A DNA stretch of 64,000 nucleotides from contig CAZLQD010000047.1 in NCBI GenBank assembly GCA_964561605.1, positions 31,680 through 95,679 of the forward strand. Reading direction: 5' to 3'. The notes below the pieces were generated by a model. That model was not told the DNA's origin, made no database searches, and saw only the letters and a list, made by a program, of their open reading frames with translations. A program made the translations under genes and the position numbers. This document shows positions 51,700 to 61,417 of the stretch, one piece after another. Every line of letters starts with the position of its first letter. Positions within the stretch are counted from its first letter, which is position 1. Origin of the DNA: JALUZX01 sp964561605 (GTDB lineage Bacteria > Planctomycetota > UBA1135 > JALUZX01).

Positions 51700-52812
51700 A
51701 TGGGCAAGACTCTCCTCTCCTTCTTCCTGCTCTCGGGCCTTCTCGCCGCCCAGACCCCCTTCACCGTCCCTCCGAAGATGGAGAAAGTGGAAGGGGGAAG
51801 CGACCACTGGATGGTGGGCCGTTATACCTTCGGCCGGGCCCAGCAAATTTATTCATCCTCCATCCTTCCGGGCCATCCCCTGGTGGTGAAGGGCTTCAAG
51901 ATGCGCCGCGACGGGGTGCGTACCACCACCTACGAGGCCCACAAGATCGATTTCGAAGTCTACATGAGCAACAATTCTAAGGACCCGGCGGCCGGTTACG
52001 GCATGGCCTTCGCCGCCAACAGGGGGCCCGACTTCATGCAGGTGATGAAGAAGAAGGCCGTGAACTGGCCCGTCCTTCCCATCCCCGGGACCCCGCCGGC
52101 CCCCTTCTCCATCCTGTTTCCCCTGGACAGGCCCTTCGCCTACAAGGGGAAGGCCATGTTGATCGAGTGGGTCTATACGCCCAACCCGGGAAGCCCCAAG
52201 GTCCGCTACTATTGGTATACGGATGCCGAGAACTATAACAGCACCTTCAAGGGTGGGCCCGTCAAGGGGACCAAGGCGGACCTGGGCAAGGGCTGTCCCT
52301 CTTCCTTCATAAACCTGGCCTACCTCCCCTACCCCGGTTCCCGCCTCCAGTTCACCGGGTATTCCCAGGTGAACATGAAGAAGCTCCTCGGGTTGAGTCT
52401 CCTGGGAACGTCGGACACCAAGTGGGGACCCATCACCCTCCCCTTCGACCTGACTCCCCTGGGGGGACCGGGGTGCAAGCTCTACATCAACGTGGTGGCC
52501 GCCAAGACGGCCTGGACCGACCCCGCGAGTCCCACGGGAAGGATCGTCTTCACCTGGGGTTGCCTCCCCGTGGATCCCGCCCTTTCCGGGGCGGTCTTCT
52601 TCGAGCAGGAAGTGGTGGTGGATCCTTCCTTCAACGCCCTGGGCCTGAGGCTGAGCCGCTACAGGAAGTACGTCATCGGCACCCCCTTCACGGGGAGCGT
52701 CAAGGCCCTCACCTTCTACGCCTACACCACCAGCTCTTCCACCTACAAGCCCGGCCAGTGCTACGCCTTCTGGTGGAGCGCCCGGGCCAACATCCTCCAG
52801 TTCCTTCCCTGA
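51700..52812 (+). CDS. secreted protein, tandem paralog
   Basis: 370 residues from the ATG at 51700 (AAAGGAGG site). Signal peptide ends LLAAQ. Shares with the gene at 50425 the N-terminal layout (VEG, VYMSNNS, FAANRGP) and the C-terminal module LSLLGTSDTKWGPITLPFD, GGPGCKLYIN and VVVDPSFNALGLRLS. Probably a surface or secreted beta-sandwich protein of unknown role. Its TGA abuts the folE stop of the opposite strand (TGATCA). Confidence 0.75.
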   Translation: MGKTLLSFFLLSGLLAAQTPFTVPPKMEKVEGGSDHWMVGRYTFGRAQQIYSSSILPGHPLVVKGFKMRRDGVRTTTYEAHKIDFEVYMSNNSKDPAAGYGMAFAANRGPDFMQVMKKKAVNWPVLPIPGTPPAPFSILFPLDRPFAYKGKAMLIEWVYTPNPGSPKVRYYWYTDAENYNSTFKGGPVKGTKADLGKGCPSSFINLAYLPYPGSRLQFTGYSQVNMKKLLGLSLLGTSDTKWGPITLPFDLTPLGGPGCKLYINVVAAKTAWTDPASPTGRIVFTWGCLPVDPALSGAVFFEQEVVVDPSFNALGLRLSRYRKYVIGTPFTGSVKALTFYAYTTSSSTYKPGQCYAFWWSARANILQFLP

Positions 52813-53370
52813 TCAGATCTCCCGGTCGATCAGGTTCAGGAACTCCATCCTCGTGGCCGCCTCGTCGTGGAAGCTTCCCAGCACCGACGAGGTGGTCATG
52901 ACGGAATTCTGCTTCTGCACGCCCCGCATCATCATGCAAAGGTGGCGGCACTCGATCACCACGCCCACCCCCTCGGCACCGGTGGCGTCCATGACCTCAC
53001 GGGCCACCTGGGCGGTGAGGCGCTCCTGGATCTGGAGCCGCCTGGCGTAGACGTCCACGATCCGGGCCAGCTTGCTCACGCCGATCACCTTCTTCCGGGC
53101 GATGTAGCCGATGTGGCATCGCCCGTAGAAGGGGAGCATGTGGTGCTCGCACATGCTGAAGACCTCGATGTCCCGGGCGATGATCATGTTGTTCGCCTCG
53201 GAATCGAAGACGGTGAAGTGCTTCCTGGGATCCTGCTCGTACCCGCTGAAGAGGAACTTGAAGGACCGGGCCACCCTCTCCGGGGTGAGCTCGAGCCCTT
53301 CCCGGTGGGGATCCTCCCCGATCTCCACGAGGAGCTCCCTGATCAATTCCGCCACACGTGCTTCGTTCAT
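52813..53370 (-). CDS. folE: GTP cyclohydrolase I
   Basis: 185 residues. The ATG at 53370 is preferred to a GTG three codons earlier because it overlaps the folK stop (ATGA) and has GGAGGTG upstream. Zinc ligands lie in [18 protein letters not shown] and in [11 protein letters not shown]. It converts GTP to dihydroneopterin triphosphate, the first step of folate (and queuosine) synthesis. It is the last gene of the pterin operon. Confidence 0.95.
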   Translation of the reverse strand: MNEARVAELIRELLVEIGEDPHREGLELTPERVARSFKFLFSGYEQDPRKHFTVFDSEANNMIIARDIEVFSMCEHHMLPFYGRCHIGYIARKKVIGVSKLARIVDVYARRLQIQERLTAQVAREVMDATGAEGVGVVIECRHLCMMMRGVQKQNSVMTTSSVLGSFHDEAATRMEFLNLIDREI

Positions 53371-53900
53371 CCTTTCCACCTCCGGAAGAGAAGGCGCGTG
53401 AACTCCCGGTCCTCCACGAGTTCCTCCCTCCAGGAGGGGGGGACGAGATCCACCAGGGGCCGCCCCGTCCCGGGAAGCCTGAGCCCAGGATCCAGGTCCA
53501 GGAGGGGAATCGCAAGGAAGGGTCTCTCCAGGATCTCCGGGTCTGGGAGGACAAGTCCCTCCCGGGCCACCACCAGGTCCCCGTAGAGGACCAGGTCCAG
53601 GTCGGCGGGCCGGGCCTGGTGGGGATCGGGACCCCTCACCCGCCCCAGGGCCGCCTCGATTCCCCGCAGGAGGCCGAACTTGAGCTCTTCCGGAGGAAGG
53701 TCCGCGGCGACGAGAAAGGCCCCGTTCAGAAAATCCGGCTGGCCTGGCCGCTCCAGTGGGCGGGTCCGGTAGAAGGGGGAGATTCCCAGGAGGGTGGTCT
53801 TTCCTGCCAGGATCTCCATGGCCCGGAGGAGGTTGGCCCGGGGGGAGAGGTTGGCCCCGGCGGCCACGAAGGCCCGGACGGGCTCCCGGGAGGATGTCAC
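53367..53900 (-). CDS. folK: 6-hydroxymethyl-dihydropterin pyrophosphokinase
   Basis: 177 residues; GTG start overlapping the folB stop (GTGA). HPPK features: [36 protein letters not shown] and the catalytic [12 protein letters not shown] (about residues 90-101). It transfers pyrophosphate from ATP to the pterin alcohol. Overlaps folE by 4 nt, so the two are coupled. Confidence 0.93.
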   Translation of the reverse strand: MTSSREPVRAFVAAGANLSPRANLLRAMEILAGKTTLLGISPFYRTRPLERPGQPDFLNGAFLVAADLPPEELKFGLLRGIEAALGRVRGPDPHQARPADLDLVLYGDLVVAREGLVLPDPEILERPFLAIPLLDLDPGLRLPGTGRPLVDLVPPSWREELVEDREFTRLLFRRWKG

Positions 53901-54268
53901 CCCTTCTTCCTCCGGAAGAGCTCCACCGCCACGCTCCTGGCGAATCTCAGGGCGCCGGGTTTGTCCACCCGGACCCGGACGGCCTCCACCTTGGGGTTCT
54001 CCAGGCAAAGGTCGGCCACCGCCCCGGCCAGGGCCTCTACGAGAAAGAAGGCCGATCCTTCCACCAGGTCCACCACCCGCTTCTTCAGTTCCCTGTAGTC
54101 CAGGGTGTCCTCGATCCGGTCCGTCCCTGCGGGAAGGGAGAGGTCCGCCCAGAGGGAGAGATTGATCACCACGTCCTGCTTCTTCTCCCGTTCTTCCCGG
54201 TTGGTCCCGAGGATGCAACGGACGAGGAGGTCCTGGATGTGGATCCGGTCAGGGGGAAGTTCACTCAT
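53897..54268 (-). CDS. folB: dihydroneopterin aldolase
   Basis: 123 residues. Typical FolB elements: [20 protein letters not shown] at the N-terminus, [19 protein letters not shown], then [15 protein letters not shown] and the C-terminal [19 protein letters not shown] with a catalytic Lys. Cleaves dihydroneopterin to the hydroxymethyl pterin used by FolK. Overlaps both neighbours. Confidence 0.93.
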   Translation of the reverse strand: MSELPPDRIHIQDLLVRCILGTNREEREKKQDVVINLSLWADLSLPAGTDRIEDTLDYRELKKRVVDLVEGSAFFLVEALAGAVADLCLENPKVEAVRVRVDKPGALRFARSVAVELFRRKKG

Positions 54269-55010
54269 GGATCCTCCCGAGCAGGTTCCGGCCGCCGTCC
54301 AGGTAGAGGACCTGGCCCGTGAGGAAGGGTTCCGAGAGGAGGTAGATCACGGCCCGGGCCACCTGGGCGCCGTCCCCGGCGCGGCCGAGGGGATTGGTTC
54401 CGGCGAGGCGCTCCAGGTAGCTCTCGTCTTCCCCCGGAGGGGGAAGGACCAGCCCGGGAGCCAGGCCGTTCACTCGGACCAGTGGGGCGTATTCCAGGGC
54501 GGCTTCCCTGGTGAGGGTGAGGAGGGTCCTCTTGCCCAGGTGGTAGGAGAGGTGTTCCCTGTCGTAGTCGTGCATCCTTGCGTCCAGGAGGTTCACCGCC
54601 GCGGCGGGCCTTCCCTGGCGGGCGAGCTCCCTGAGGAGCACCAGGGGGGCGAAGGCGTGGACCTTCATGCTCGCCGCCAGGCCTTCCCAGGTGAGATCGT
54701 TCATCCGGTCCGAGGGAAACAGTGACGCGTTGTTGACCAGGAGGTCGATCGGGCCCGCCGCCTCGAGGGCCTCCCGGAAGAGCTTCTCCGGTGCGGCCGG
54801 GTCTTCCAGGTCCGCCTGGAGGACCCGGGCTGGAACGCCCTCCTCCCGGGCGGCCCGGGCGGTCTCCTCCGCCTCGGCGGCGGAGGACCTGTAGTGGAGG
54901 ACCAGGCCCACTCCTTCCCGGGCCAGGGCCAGGGCGATCTCCCTGCCCAGGCGCCGGGCCGCCCCGGTGACCAGGGCCGTCTTTCCGCGAAGGGGGGTCT
55001 TGGTCTCCAT
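54261..55010 (-). CDS. folM: FolM/pteridine-reductase-like short-chain dehydrogenase
   Basis: 249 residues of the SDR family. Nucleotide loop is TGAARRLGREIA, the TGxxxRxG form used by pteridine reductases and FolM rather than the common TGxxxGxG. Other marks: LVNNASLFPSD, catalytic Tyr in HLSYHLGKRTLL and VNGLAPGLVLPPPG. As first gene of the folB-folK-folE operon it most likely reduces dihydropterin or dihydrofolate with NADPH. Confidence 0.85.
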   Translation of the reverse strand: METKTPLRGKTALVTGAARRLGREIALALAREGVGLVLHYRSSAAEAEETARAAREEGVPARVLQADLEDPAAPEKLFREALEAAGPIDLLVNNASLFPSDRMNDLTWEGLAASMKVHAFAPLVLLRELARQGRPAAAVNLLDARMHDYDREHLSYHLGKRTLLTLTREAALEYAPLVRVNGLAPGLVLPPPGEDESYLERLAGTNPLGRAGDGAQVARAVIYLLSEPFLTGQVLYLDGGRNLLGRIHE

Positions 55011-55027
55011 GGTTCTCCCGCTCCGGT

Positions 55028-56605
55028 CTATCTCCTCCGGTGCCAGAGCTCGTAGGCCCCGGCCACGACGGGCCCCAGGGGGCCTTTAGGTTCCACCGGC
55101 TCCAGGTGCAACCTTTCGGGCGCCCCGGGGGCCAGGAGGCCGGTGAGACCCAGGGGCTCCTTCCGGCCCGGGAGGCGCTTCCCGAGAAGGACCCACCGGG
55201 CCCCCTTCGCAAGGAGCCGGGCCAGTTCCTTCTCTCCCTCGGGCCCTTCCAGGAAGAGGATCCACCCCTTCCGGCGGGCCCGGTAGATCACGTCGTTGGG
55301 GAGGTTCGCGAAGACCACCAGGTCTCCCGCCGGAACCTGCCGGTCCCAATCGAAGGGATCCACCACCCGGCAAGGGGCCAGGCGGTACCAGCCTTCCACC
55401 CTGGGCAGGCCCTCCAGGAAGCCGTCGGCGCCGTAGAGGAGGGCCAGGACGGCCAGGGCGGGAAGGCTTCCCCTGGGAAGGAGGGCCGCCGCCCGGGTGA
55501 GGCCCGAACCGGCGAGCCAGCACAGGGCGGGGACCCAGAGCATGAAGTAATAGTGGTGGAGGAAACCCGTCACTACGTAACTGTCGGCGGCGAAGTAGGC
55601 CGCCCCGGCGAGTGTCCACAGGGCCGGCGGGGCGAGCCAGTTCCTGGGCCTCCGCAAAAGGAGGGCCGAGGCCGCCAGGACCGTCCCGGCCCAGGTCCCC
55701 AGGCTGAGGAGGGCCATCTCCCCGACGACGCGGAACCACTCCGGGTCGAGCCAGCGGACCCAGTAGGAGGGGGAGGTCCAGGCCCGGAGGTTTCCCTTGG
55801 GTTGATACATGCTGGCCGGGAATCCCCCCGCCGTTCGGGTGACCCAGGCGAACCAGGCCGCCGGAAGGGCCAGGCAGAGGAGGCCTGCGGCGAGGCCCGC
55901 CGGCCGGAAGACCTCCTTCAGCCTTCCCCGCAGGGCGGCCATGCCCAGGTAGACCGGCGCCAGGAGGGCCGTGGGCGGGGTGACGCAGAGTCCCGTCCCG
56001 CAGACCAGGGCCCAGGGGAGAAGGAGCCTCTTTCTCCCGGTCCTGCACCAGGCGTCCCAGAGGAGGAGGGAGCCCAGCATGAAGGACTGTTCCATCCCGC
56101 CGTGGCGGGTTACGGCGGTGGAGAAAAAGGCGTGCAGGGGGGAGAGATCCAGGGCGAGCAGGGCCGCCAGGGCGGTCCAGGTTCCGCTCCACCGTTCCAC
56201 GAGGCGGAAGAAGAGGAAGAAGGACAGGACCGTCAGGACCAGGTTGAGGATCCGGCCGTTGTGCTCGTGGAACCCGACCAGGTGGTGGACTGCGGCCTCC
56301 AGGGCGGGGAAGAGGGGGAGTTCGGGCACTCCCCGGAAGGGCTTCTTCTCCACGTCCCACCAGTGGACGGGATGAAGGATGTCGATGCCCTTCTCGTAGT
56401 AGTTCCGCGCCAGGGAGGCGGTGTCGCACTCCCTGACGGCGTGGAGGCCCAGGAAGGGCCGGTCCATGTCCTTCCACCTCACCCAGGCTCCGAAGAGGAC
56501 CAGGGCCAGGAGGAGGAGGATCCTGAGGGTCGGCCCCGGCGGGGGAAGGGCGGGAGGGGCGTCCCTCCTTGCGGGTCGCCGGTCCTGGAGTGTGTCCTCC
56601 TTCAT
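55028..56605 (-). CDS. GT-C-type membrane glycosyltransferase-like protein
   Basis: 525 residues with about 10-12 membrane helices. The first loop has RPFLGLHAVRECDTASLARN, with the Glu/Asp expected of GT-C enzymes. A soluble C-terminal domain of about 130 residues follows. It probably transfers a sugar from a polyprenyl carrier to a glycan or protein outside the inner membrane. It is downstream of the WcaJ-like gene on the same strand, about 60 nt away. Confidence 0.68.
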   Translation of the reverse strand: MKEDTLQDRRPARRDAPPALPPPGPTLRILLLLALVLFGAWVRWKDMDRPFLGLHAVRECDTASLARNYYEKGIDILHPVHWWDVEKKPFRGVPELPLFPALEAAVHHLVGFHEHNGRILNLVLTVLSFFLFFRLVERWSGTWTALAALLALDLSPLHAFFSTAVTRHGGMEQSFMLGSLLLWDAWCRTGRKRLLLPWALVCGTGLCVTPPTALLAPVYLGMAALRGRLKEVFRPAGLAAGLLCLALPAAWFAWVTRTAGGFPASMYQPKGNLRAWTSPSYWVRWLDPEWFRVVGEMALLSLGTWAGTVLAASALLLRRPRNWLAPPALWTLAGAAYFAADSYVVTGFLHHYYFMLWVPALCWLAGSGLTRAAALLPRGSLPALAVLALLYGADGFLEGLPRVEGWYRLAPCRVVDPFDWDRQVPAGDLVVFANLPNDVIYRARRKGWILFLEGPEGEKELARLLAKGARWVLLGKRLPGRKEPLGLTGLLAPGAPERLHLEPVEPKGPLGPVVAGAYELWHRRR

Positions 56606-56668
56606 GGAGGCCGATTGTGGGGAGTGTCCGGGGCGGGGGAAAGGAGCTTTTCCCCGGGGGATCCCCCC

Positions 56669-58099
56669 TCAGGAGGCCCCTTTGCCCGTGAGGACCACCG
56701 GAATGGTCCTGAGGAGGAGGATGAAGTCCAGGGCCAGGGACCAGTTGTCGATGTAGGCCAGGTCCATCTCCATCCACTCCTTGAAGCCGATCTTGTTGCG
56801 GCCCGAGACCTGCCAGATGCAGGTGAGGCCCGGCCTGAAGCTGAGGCGGCGCCGCTGCCACCAGTCGTATTTCTCCACCTCCTCGGGAACGGGAGGCCTG
56901 GGCCCCACCAGGCTCATCTCTCCCTTCAGGACGTTGATGAGCTGGGGCAGTTCGTCCAGGCTGTACTTCCGGAGGAACCTCCCCACGGGGGTGATGCGGG
57001 GGTCCTTCTCCATCTTGAAGACCGGGCCGTCCATCTCGTTGTGGGCCAGGAGTTCCTTCTTCCGCTCCTCGGCGTCGATATACATGGAGCGGAACTTGAG
57101 CATCATGAAGGGGCGACCGTTCAGGCCGGCCCGTTTCTGCTTGAAGAGGATGGGGCCGGGCGAGGAGAGTTTCACCGCAAGGGCGATGGCCGCCATCAGG
57201 GGGGAGAGGACCAGGAGGGCCGAGGCGGAGACCACCATGTCGATGAGGCGCTTCAGGGTGAGTTCCAGGGTCTCCTTGGGACCCGTGAAGTAGGTCAGGA
57301 AGGGCACGTCCCCGACCCAGGAGATGGTCCGCCGGGCCACGTTCACGTCGAAGAGATCGGGGGCCAGCTTGGTGACGATCCCCGCCTCCTGGCAGGTCTT
57401 CAGGATCTCTTCCACCAGGGTGTAGAAGGACTTGAGGGGAAGGAGGACCAGGACCTCGTCCACGGAGCCCTCGGCCAGGATCCGCCGCAACTCCTTCGTG
57501 GTGCCCAGTTCCTTCACGTTTCCCGGAAGGGGGAGGGCCGAGGCCGGGTGTTTCCCCGCCTTGCTCTCGGGGGCGTCCAGGACGCCCACGACCTCCACGC
57601 CGAAGTGGGGGTTCTCCTCGATCGATTCCAAAAGAGCGTATACAGAGGGGTTGCGCCCGATAACCAGGACCCTCCGCCTGTCCCTGCCGGCCCTCCTCAA
57701 GGCGCGGAGCACAGTATAGAACAGGAACCTCCCCAGGACGTTGGTGGAAAGGCCCACCACGGCGAAGGCACAGTAGAAGATCCGGCGGTTCTCCAGGTCG
57801 GAGAGGAGCTGGACGGCCAGTACCCCCATGGCCATGGAGAGGAAGAGGGTGGCCAGGGCCGAGAGGGCCTCCGAGGGAATGGCCTCGGTGCGCTTGTTGT
57901 CGTAGAGGTGGAGCTTGCTTCCGAAGAGGGTCCAGGAGACGGCCGTGAGGGTGAAGAAGAGCAGGTCCGCCCAGTCGGGGTGGCACATCCCCGTCAGGTA
58001 GAGGGTGGTCTGCCTGGCCATCCACGTGGCGAAGCCCACGCCGGCGAGGTCCAAGAGGAGCAGGAGTTCGGCATGGCGGACCCGGTTCGCGTGGAGCAT
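56669..58099 (-). CDS. polyprenyl-phosphate sugar-1-phosphate transferase (WcaJ/WbaP-like)
   Basis: 476 residues. Four N-terminal helices, a CoA-binding-like domain (VLVIGRNPSVYALLESIEEN, about 143-162) and the C-terminal initiating transferase: KRLIDMVVSASALLVLSPLM, FMMLKFRSMY, YSLDELPQLINVLKGEMSLV and GPRPPVPEEV. It starts exopolysaccharide or O-antigen units by linking a sugar phosphate to undecaprenyl phosphate. GGAGGAAGG site before the ATG. Confidence 0.93.
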   Translation of the reverse strand: MLHANRVRHAELLLLLDLAGVGFATWMARQTTLYLTGMCHPDWADLLFFTLTAVSWTLFGSKLHLYDNKRTEAIPSEALSALATLFLSMAMGVLAVQLLSDLENRRIFYCAFAVVGLSTNVLGRFLFYTVLRALRRAGRDRRRVLVIGRNPSVYALLESIEENPHFGVEVVGVLDAPESKAGKHPASALPLPGNVKELGTTKELRRILAEGSVDEVLVLLPLKSFYTLVEEILKTCQEAGIVTKLAPDLFDVNVARRTISWVGDVPFLTYFTGPKETLELTLKRLIDMVVSASALLVLSPLMAAIALAVKLSSPGPILFKQKRAGLNGRPFMMLKFRSMYIDAEERKKELLAHNEMDGPVFKMEKDPRITPVGRFLRKYSLDELPQLINVLKGEMSLVGPRPPVPEEVEKYDWWQRRRLSFRPGLTCIWQVSGRNKIGFKEWMEMDLAYIDNWSLALDFILLLRTIPVVLTGKGAS

Positions 58100-58245
58100 G
58101 GGTTTCCTTCCTCCCTGGTTCCTGGAATACCTTCCGGGTTTCCCCCCCGGAAGGGGCGACTCTTCCTTTCTTCTCTAGATCGGGGTGGGGGCCGCCGGGC
58201 CTTGACCTTCCCGGAGGTTTTCCGGGGTTCCCGGAATAGAGGTTC

Positions 58246-59862
58246 TTACTCTTTCAAGGAGTGGAAGGCCCCCTTGGAGAAGAAGAAGACCTGGTCCCCA
58301 GGTTCGAGGGAGGGGATGCGGGCCGTGAAGCCCCGGGCGGACTGGTCCAGGACCTCCAGGAACCTGGGCCGGTCGGTAAGCCGGCGGGCCAGGGACTTGG
58401 CCCAGCCCGGGGCGGGAGCGTGGACGCCGGGGGCCTTCGAGTCCAGGGCCCTCAACTCTCTCGAGAGTTTCCTGGGAGCCCCTCCCGGGAAGCGGAGGGT
58501 GACGACCTTTCCCTTTCTTTCGGCCCGGACCTCCTGGTCCGGTGAGCTGAGAACCTGGTGGACCCCCAGGAAGAGGCGGGGCTTGGGTTCTTGGGGGTAG
58601 AGCCAGTCCAGGGCCAGGGAGTAGGTGGCCAGGGGGGCGATGGGGGCGCCTTGGAGCTTTTCGGGGAGATTGAGGAGGAAGGCTCTCTTTCCGGGAGGGA
58701 GGGCCAGGACCCGGGCGTTCGTGGTCCTGGAGATCTCCCCTGCGAGCCGCCAGGTCCGGTTGTGGAACTGGAGATAGAGGAGGGGCGCCAGGAGGAGGAC
58801 TCCCGTGAAGAGGGGCGAGGAGCGGGCCTTCCCGGTCCAGGGGAGGACCCCCAGGAGGAGGCATGCGAAGGCCGAGGCGGTGTAGGTGTAGCGTTCGCCC
58901 CAGGTGTCGGTGGTATGGAGTTTCAAGGCCAGGGTGGGAAGGAGGGCGGCGAGGAGGCAGGCCGTGAGAAGGAGCAGGGTTCGGCCCCTTCCCTCCTTTC
59001 CCGCCGCCCGGACCTGGAAGGCCCCCCAGGCGAGGCCGATTCCGGCGAAGAGGAAGAAGAGGAATTTCGTGGGGAAGGCGGGGAGGAAGGTCCTGAGGAA
59101 CTGGAGGGGGAGGTGTTTCACCATCCTGGCCGGGGAGAGGTGCCTTCCGTTTCCGTACCCCCCCACCCATTCGCCCAGGGCGTAGCGGCGCCAGAGCAGG
59201 AAGAGGACCAGGACCAGGAGGAAGGGGAGGATCTTCTTCCACCGCCTTCTCGGGGGGACCGCCCCGGGAAAGAGGAGGAGGAAGGCCGGGACGACCAGGC
59301 CGTTCTCCTTGGAGAGCAAGGCCGCGGCGAAGGAGAGAAGGGAGAGGAGGAGGAAGGGCCTCCCCCTGTCCAAGGACTCCAGGAAGAGCAGGAGGGCCGC
59401 CAGGGAGAAGAAGGTGGCCAGGAGGTCTCCTCTCCCGGAGATCCAGTTCACCGGCTCGGCGTGGTTGGGAAGGACCAGGAAGAGGAGGCCCGGGAGGAGG
59501 AGGGTCCAGGCCGAGTCTCCCCGGGAGGCCCCCCCGCCGCCGCTCTTTTGGAGGCTTCCGGCCAGGAGGACCACAAGGAAGGCCGTGGCCCCGTGGAGGA
59601 GGTTGTTGACCAGGTGGTAGCCCAGGGGGTTCGTGCCCCAGAGGGCCAGGTCCAGGGCGTGGGAGAAGGATGTCAGGGGGCGGAAGAAGCCTCCCGGACC
59701 GTGACACCAGCACTCCAGGGGGCCCTTGGATGCGATGGTCCCCAGGATCCAGAAGTCGTCGGCCACGAAGAAGGCGGGAAGGACCAGGGCGAAGGAGAGG
59801 ACTCCCAGGCCCAGGAAGAGGGGCAGGAGAAGGATGGGGACCTGGGGAGTGCGCCTTTCCAT
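58246..59862 (-). CDS. GT-C/TMTC-like membrane glycosyltransferase
   Basis: 538 residues from the ATG at 59862, about 12 membrane helices. The first loop has PAFFVADDFWILGTIASKG, with the Asp-Asp pair typical of GT-C enzymes. Later segments (HAEPVNWISGRGDLLATFFS, SKENGLVVPAFLL) resemble TMTC-type mannosyltransferases without their TPR tail. It is the first gene of the three-gene surface-glycan group on the minus strand. Ribosome site weak. Confidence 0.68.
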   Translation of the reverse strand: MERRTPQVPILLLPLFLGLGVLSFALVLPAFFVADDFWILGTIASKGPLECWCHGPGGFFRPLTSFSHALDLALWGTNPLGYHLVNNLLHGATAFLVVLLAGSLQKSGGGGASRGDSAWTLLLPGLLFLVLPNHAEPVNWISGRGDLLATFFSLAALLLFLESLDRGRPFLLLSLLSFAAALLSKENGLVVPAFLLLFPGAVPPRRRWKKILPFLLVLVLFLLWRRYALGEWVGGYGNGRHLSPARMVKHLPLQFLRTFLPAFPTKFLFFLFAGIGLAWGAFQVRAAGKEGRGRTLLLLTACLLAALLPTLALKLHTTDTWGERYTYTASAFACLLLGVLPWTGKARSSPLFTGVLLLAPLLYLQFHNRTWRLAGEISRTTNARVLALPPGKRAFLLNLPEKLQGAPIAPLATYSLALDWLYPQEPKPRLFLGVHQVLSSPDQEVRAERKGKVVTLRFPGGAPRKLSRELRALDSKAPGVHAPAPGWAKSLARRLTDRPRFLEVLDQSARGFTARIPSLEPGDQVFFFSKGAFHSLKE

Positions 59863-59921
59863 CGTGGAGGTTTTAGCCCGGCCCCCCTGGAGAGGGCAAA
59901 CCTGGGACCGCCGGGGGGTCC

Positions 59922-59949
59922 TTGCTAAGTCGACTTCTCTCTCTAGAAT
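59922..59949 (+). promoter_or_regulatory. promoter of the flavoprotein gene
   Basis: TTGCTA at 59922-59927, a 16-base spacer and TAGAAT at 59944-59949. This is a good sigma-70-type match, 43 nt before the start at 59993 and facing it. Confidence 0.6.
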
Positions 59950-59992
59950 TCCACCCCAAAAATTTCCAAACCCCTGCCGGAGGGCATGATCC

Positions 59993-61378
59993 ATGGACAC
60001 TTTTGACGTCGTGATCGTCGGCGGAGGCCCGGCAACCCGGATCTTCAACAAGTATCTCCACTTCTTCCGCCCGGAGATCCGGACGGTGGTGATCCGCGAC
60101 GAGGAGCGGATCGTGAACCATTGCGGGACCCCCTACATCCTGGAGGGGAAGATCGAGTGGGAGCGGGGTCTCATCTCGGAGGATCTGGTCACCAGGTTCG
60201 GCACGCCGATCGTCGTGGATCCGGTGGTGGGGGGGTCGCCGGAAGAAAAATACGTGGAGTGCGCCTCGGGAAGGAAGATCGGTTACGGCACCCTGGTCTT
60301 CGCCACGGGGACGGACCAGGTCCTGCCGCCCATCCCCGGGATCGATCTTCCCGGCGTCCTGAAGGTGCGCCGCACCGAGGACCTTACGGCCTCCATGAAA
60401 TTCCTGGAACCCGTGGAGAAGGTGGTGGTCCTGGGAGGGGGCTACATCGGGCTGGAGTTCGCCCAGGCCCTGCGGCACCTGGGCAAGGAAGTGGCCCTGG
60501 TGGAGCTCGAGTCCCACGTGATGGGGGGCCGGATCGATGGAGCCATGGCGGAGGCCCTGGAAGAGGAACTGCGGAAGATGGGGGTGGAACTCTTCCTGGG
60601 AAGGAAGGCCGCCCGGGTCCGGGGGAAGGAGCGGGTCGAGGCCCTGGAGCTGGAGGACGGCGGTGTCCTTTCCTGCGGAGCCCTTCTCGCCGCCGTCGGG
60701 GTGAAGCCCATGGTGGACTACGCCCCGGCCTTCGGCCTGGAGACCACTCCCCAGGGAATCGTGGTGGACGAATACTTCTTCACGGGCGTGGAGAACATAT
60801 ACGCCATGGGGGACTGCGTCCAGACCTTCTCGCGGGTCACGGGGCGGCCCGTGCCGGGCAAGCTCGGATCCAACGCGGGGCAAATGGCCCGGCGGCTGGC
60901 ACTGAACCTCTCCGGGAGGAAGGCTCCCTTCCCGGGGGTGACCAACGTGGCCGTCACCAGGGTGGGGGAACTGGCCTACGGTTCGGCGGGGCTCACCGAG
61001 GAAGACGCCGGGAGAGAAGGGATCTCCATCCTGGTGACCCGCAACAAGAGCACCGACATCTACGACAACATGCCGGGCAACAGGCCCGTGGAGGCGAAGC
61101 TGGTCTTCAGGGAGGAAGACCTGCTCCTTCTGGGAGGGGAACTCCTCCATCCGGGCAACCCGGCGGGATTCCTGGAGGCCTTGGGACAGATGGTGGAGAG
61201 GAGGGCAACCCTGGAGGAGGTGATCACCATGTCCTACTCCTCCCACCCCGAACTCACTCCCAAGACCTCGAAGCCCTTCTTCGTCTGGGCGGCCGAGCCC
61301 CTCTTCAAGAAGCTCGCCTCCTCGGGTGCCTTCCAGGGGGAGGCCGATTCCGAGAGGCCCGTTGCCTCGGGGCGCTGA
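59993..61378 (+). CDS. CoA-disulfide-reductase/NADH-oxidase-like flavoprotein
   Basis: 461 residues. FAD loop VVIVGGGPATRI (residues 6-17), second nucleotide loop VVVLGGGYIGLEFAQALRHL, and VENIYAMGDCVQ before the C-terminal dimer domain. A single catalytic-type Cys44 (NHCGTPYI) sits where CoA-disulfide reductases, NADH oxidases and the CoA-dependent sulfur reductase NSR have their reactive Cys. The reaction is therefore thiol/disulfide, sulfur or O2 reduction with NAD(P)H; I cannot choose among them. GGAGGG site before the ATG. Confidence 0.85.
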   Translation: MDTFDVVIVGGGPATRIFNKYLHFFRPEIRTVVIRDEERIVNHCGTPYILEGKIEWERGLISEDLVTRFGTPIVVDPVVGGSPEEKYVECASGRKIGYGTLVFATGTDQVLPPIPGIDLPGVLKVRRTEDLTASMKFLEPVEKVVVLGGGYIGLEFAQALRHLGKEVALVELESHVMGGRIDGAMAEALEEELRKMGVELFLGRKAARVRGKERVEALELEDGGVLSCGALLAAVGVKPMVDYAPAFGLETTPQGIVVDEYFFTGVENIYAMGDCVQTFSRVTGRPVPGKLGSNAGQMARRLALNLSGRKAPFPGVTNVAVTRVGELAYGSAGLTEEDAGREGISILVTRNKSTDIYDNMPGNRPVEAKLVFREEDLLLLGGELLHPGNPAGFLEALGQMVERRATLEEVITMSYSSHPELTPKTSKPFFVWAAEPLFKKLASSGAFQGEADSERPVASGR

Positions 61379-61417
61379 CCGGGAGGGGGCCTTGGGTGGA
61401 GATCCTTGGATGGCCCC

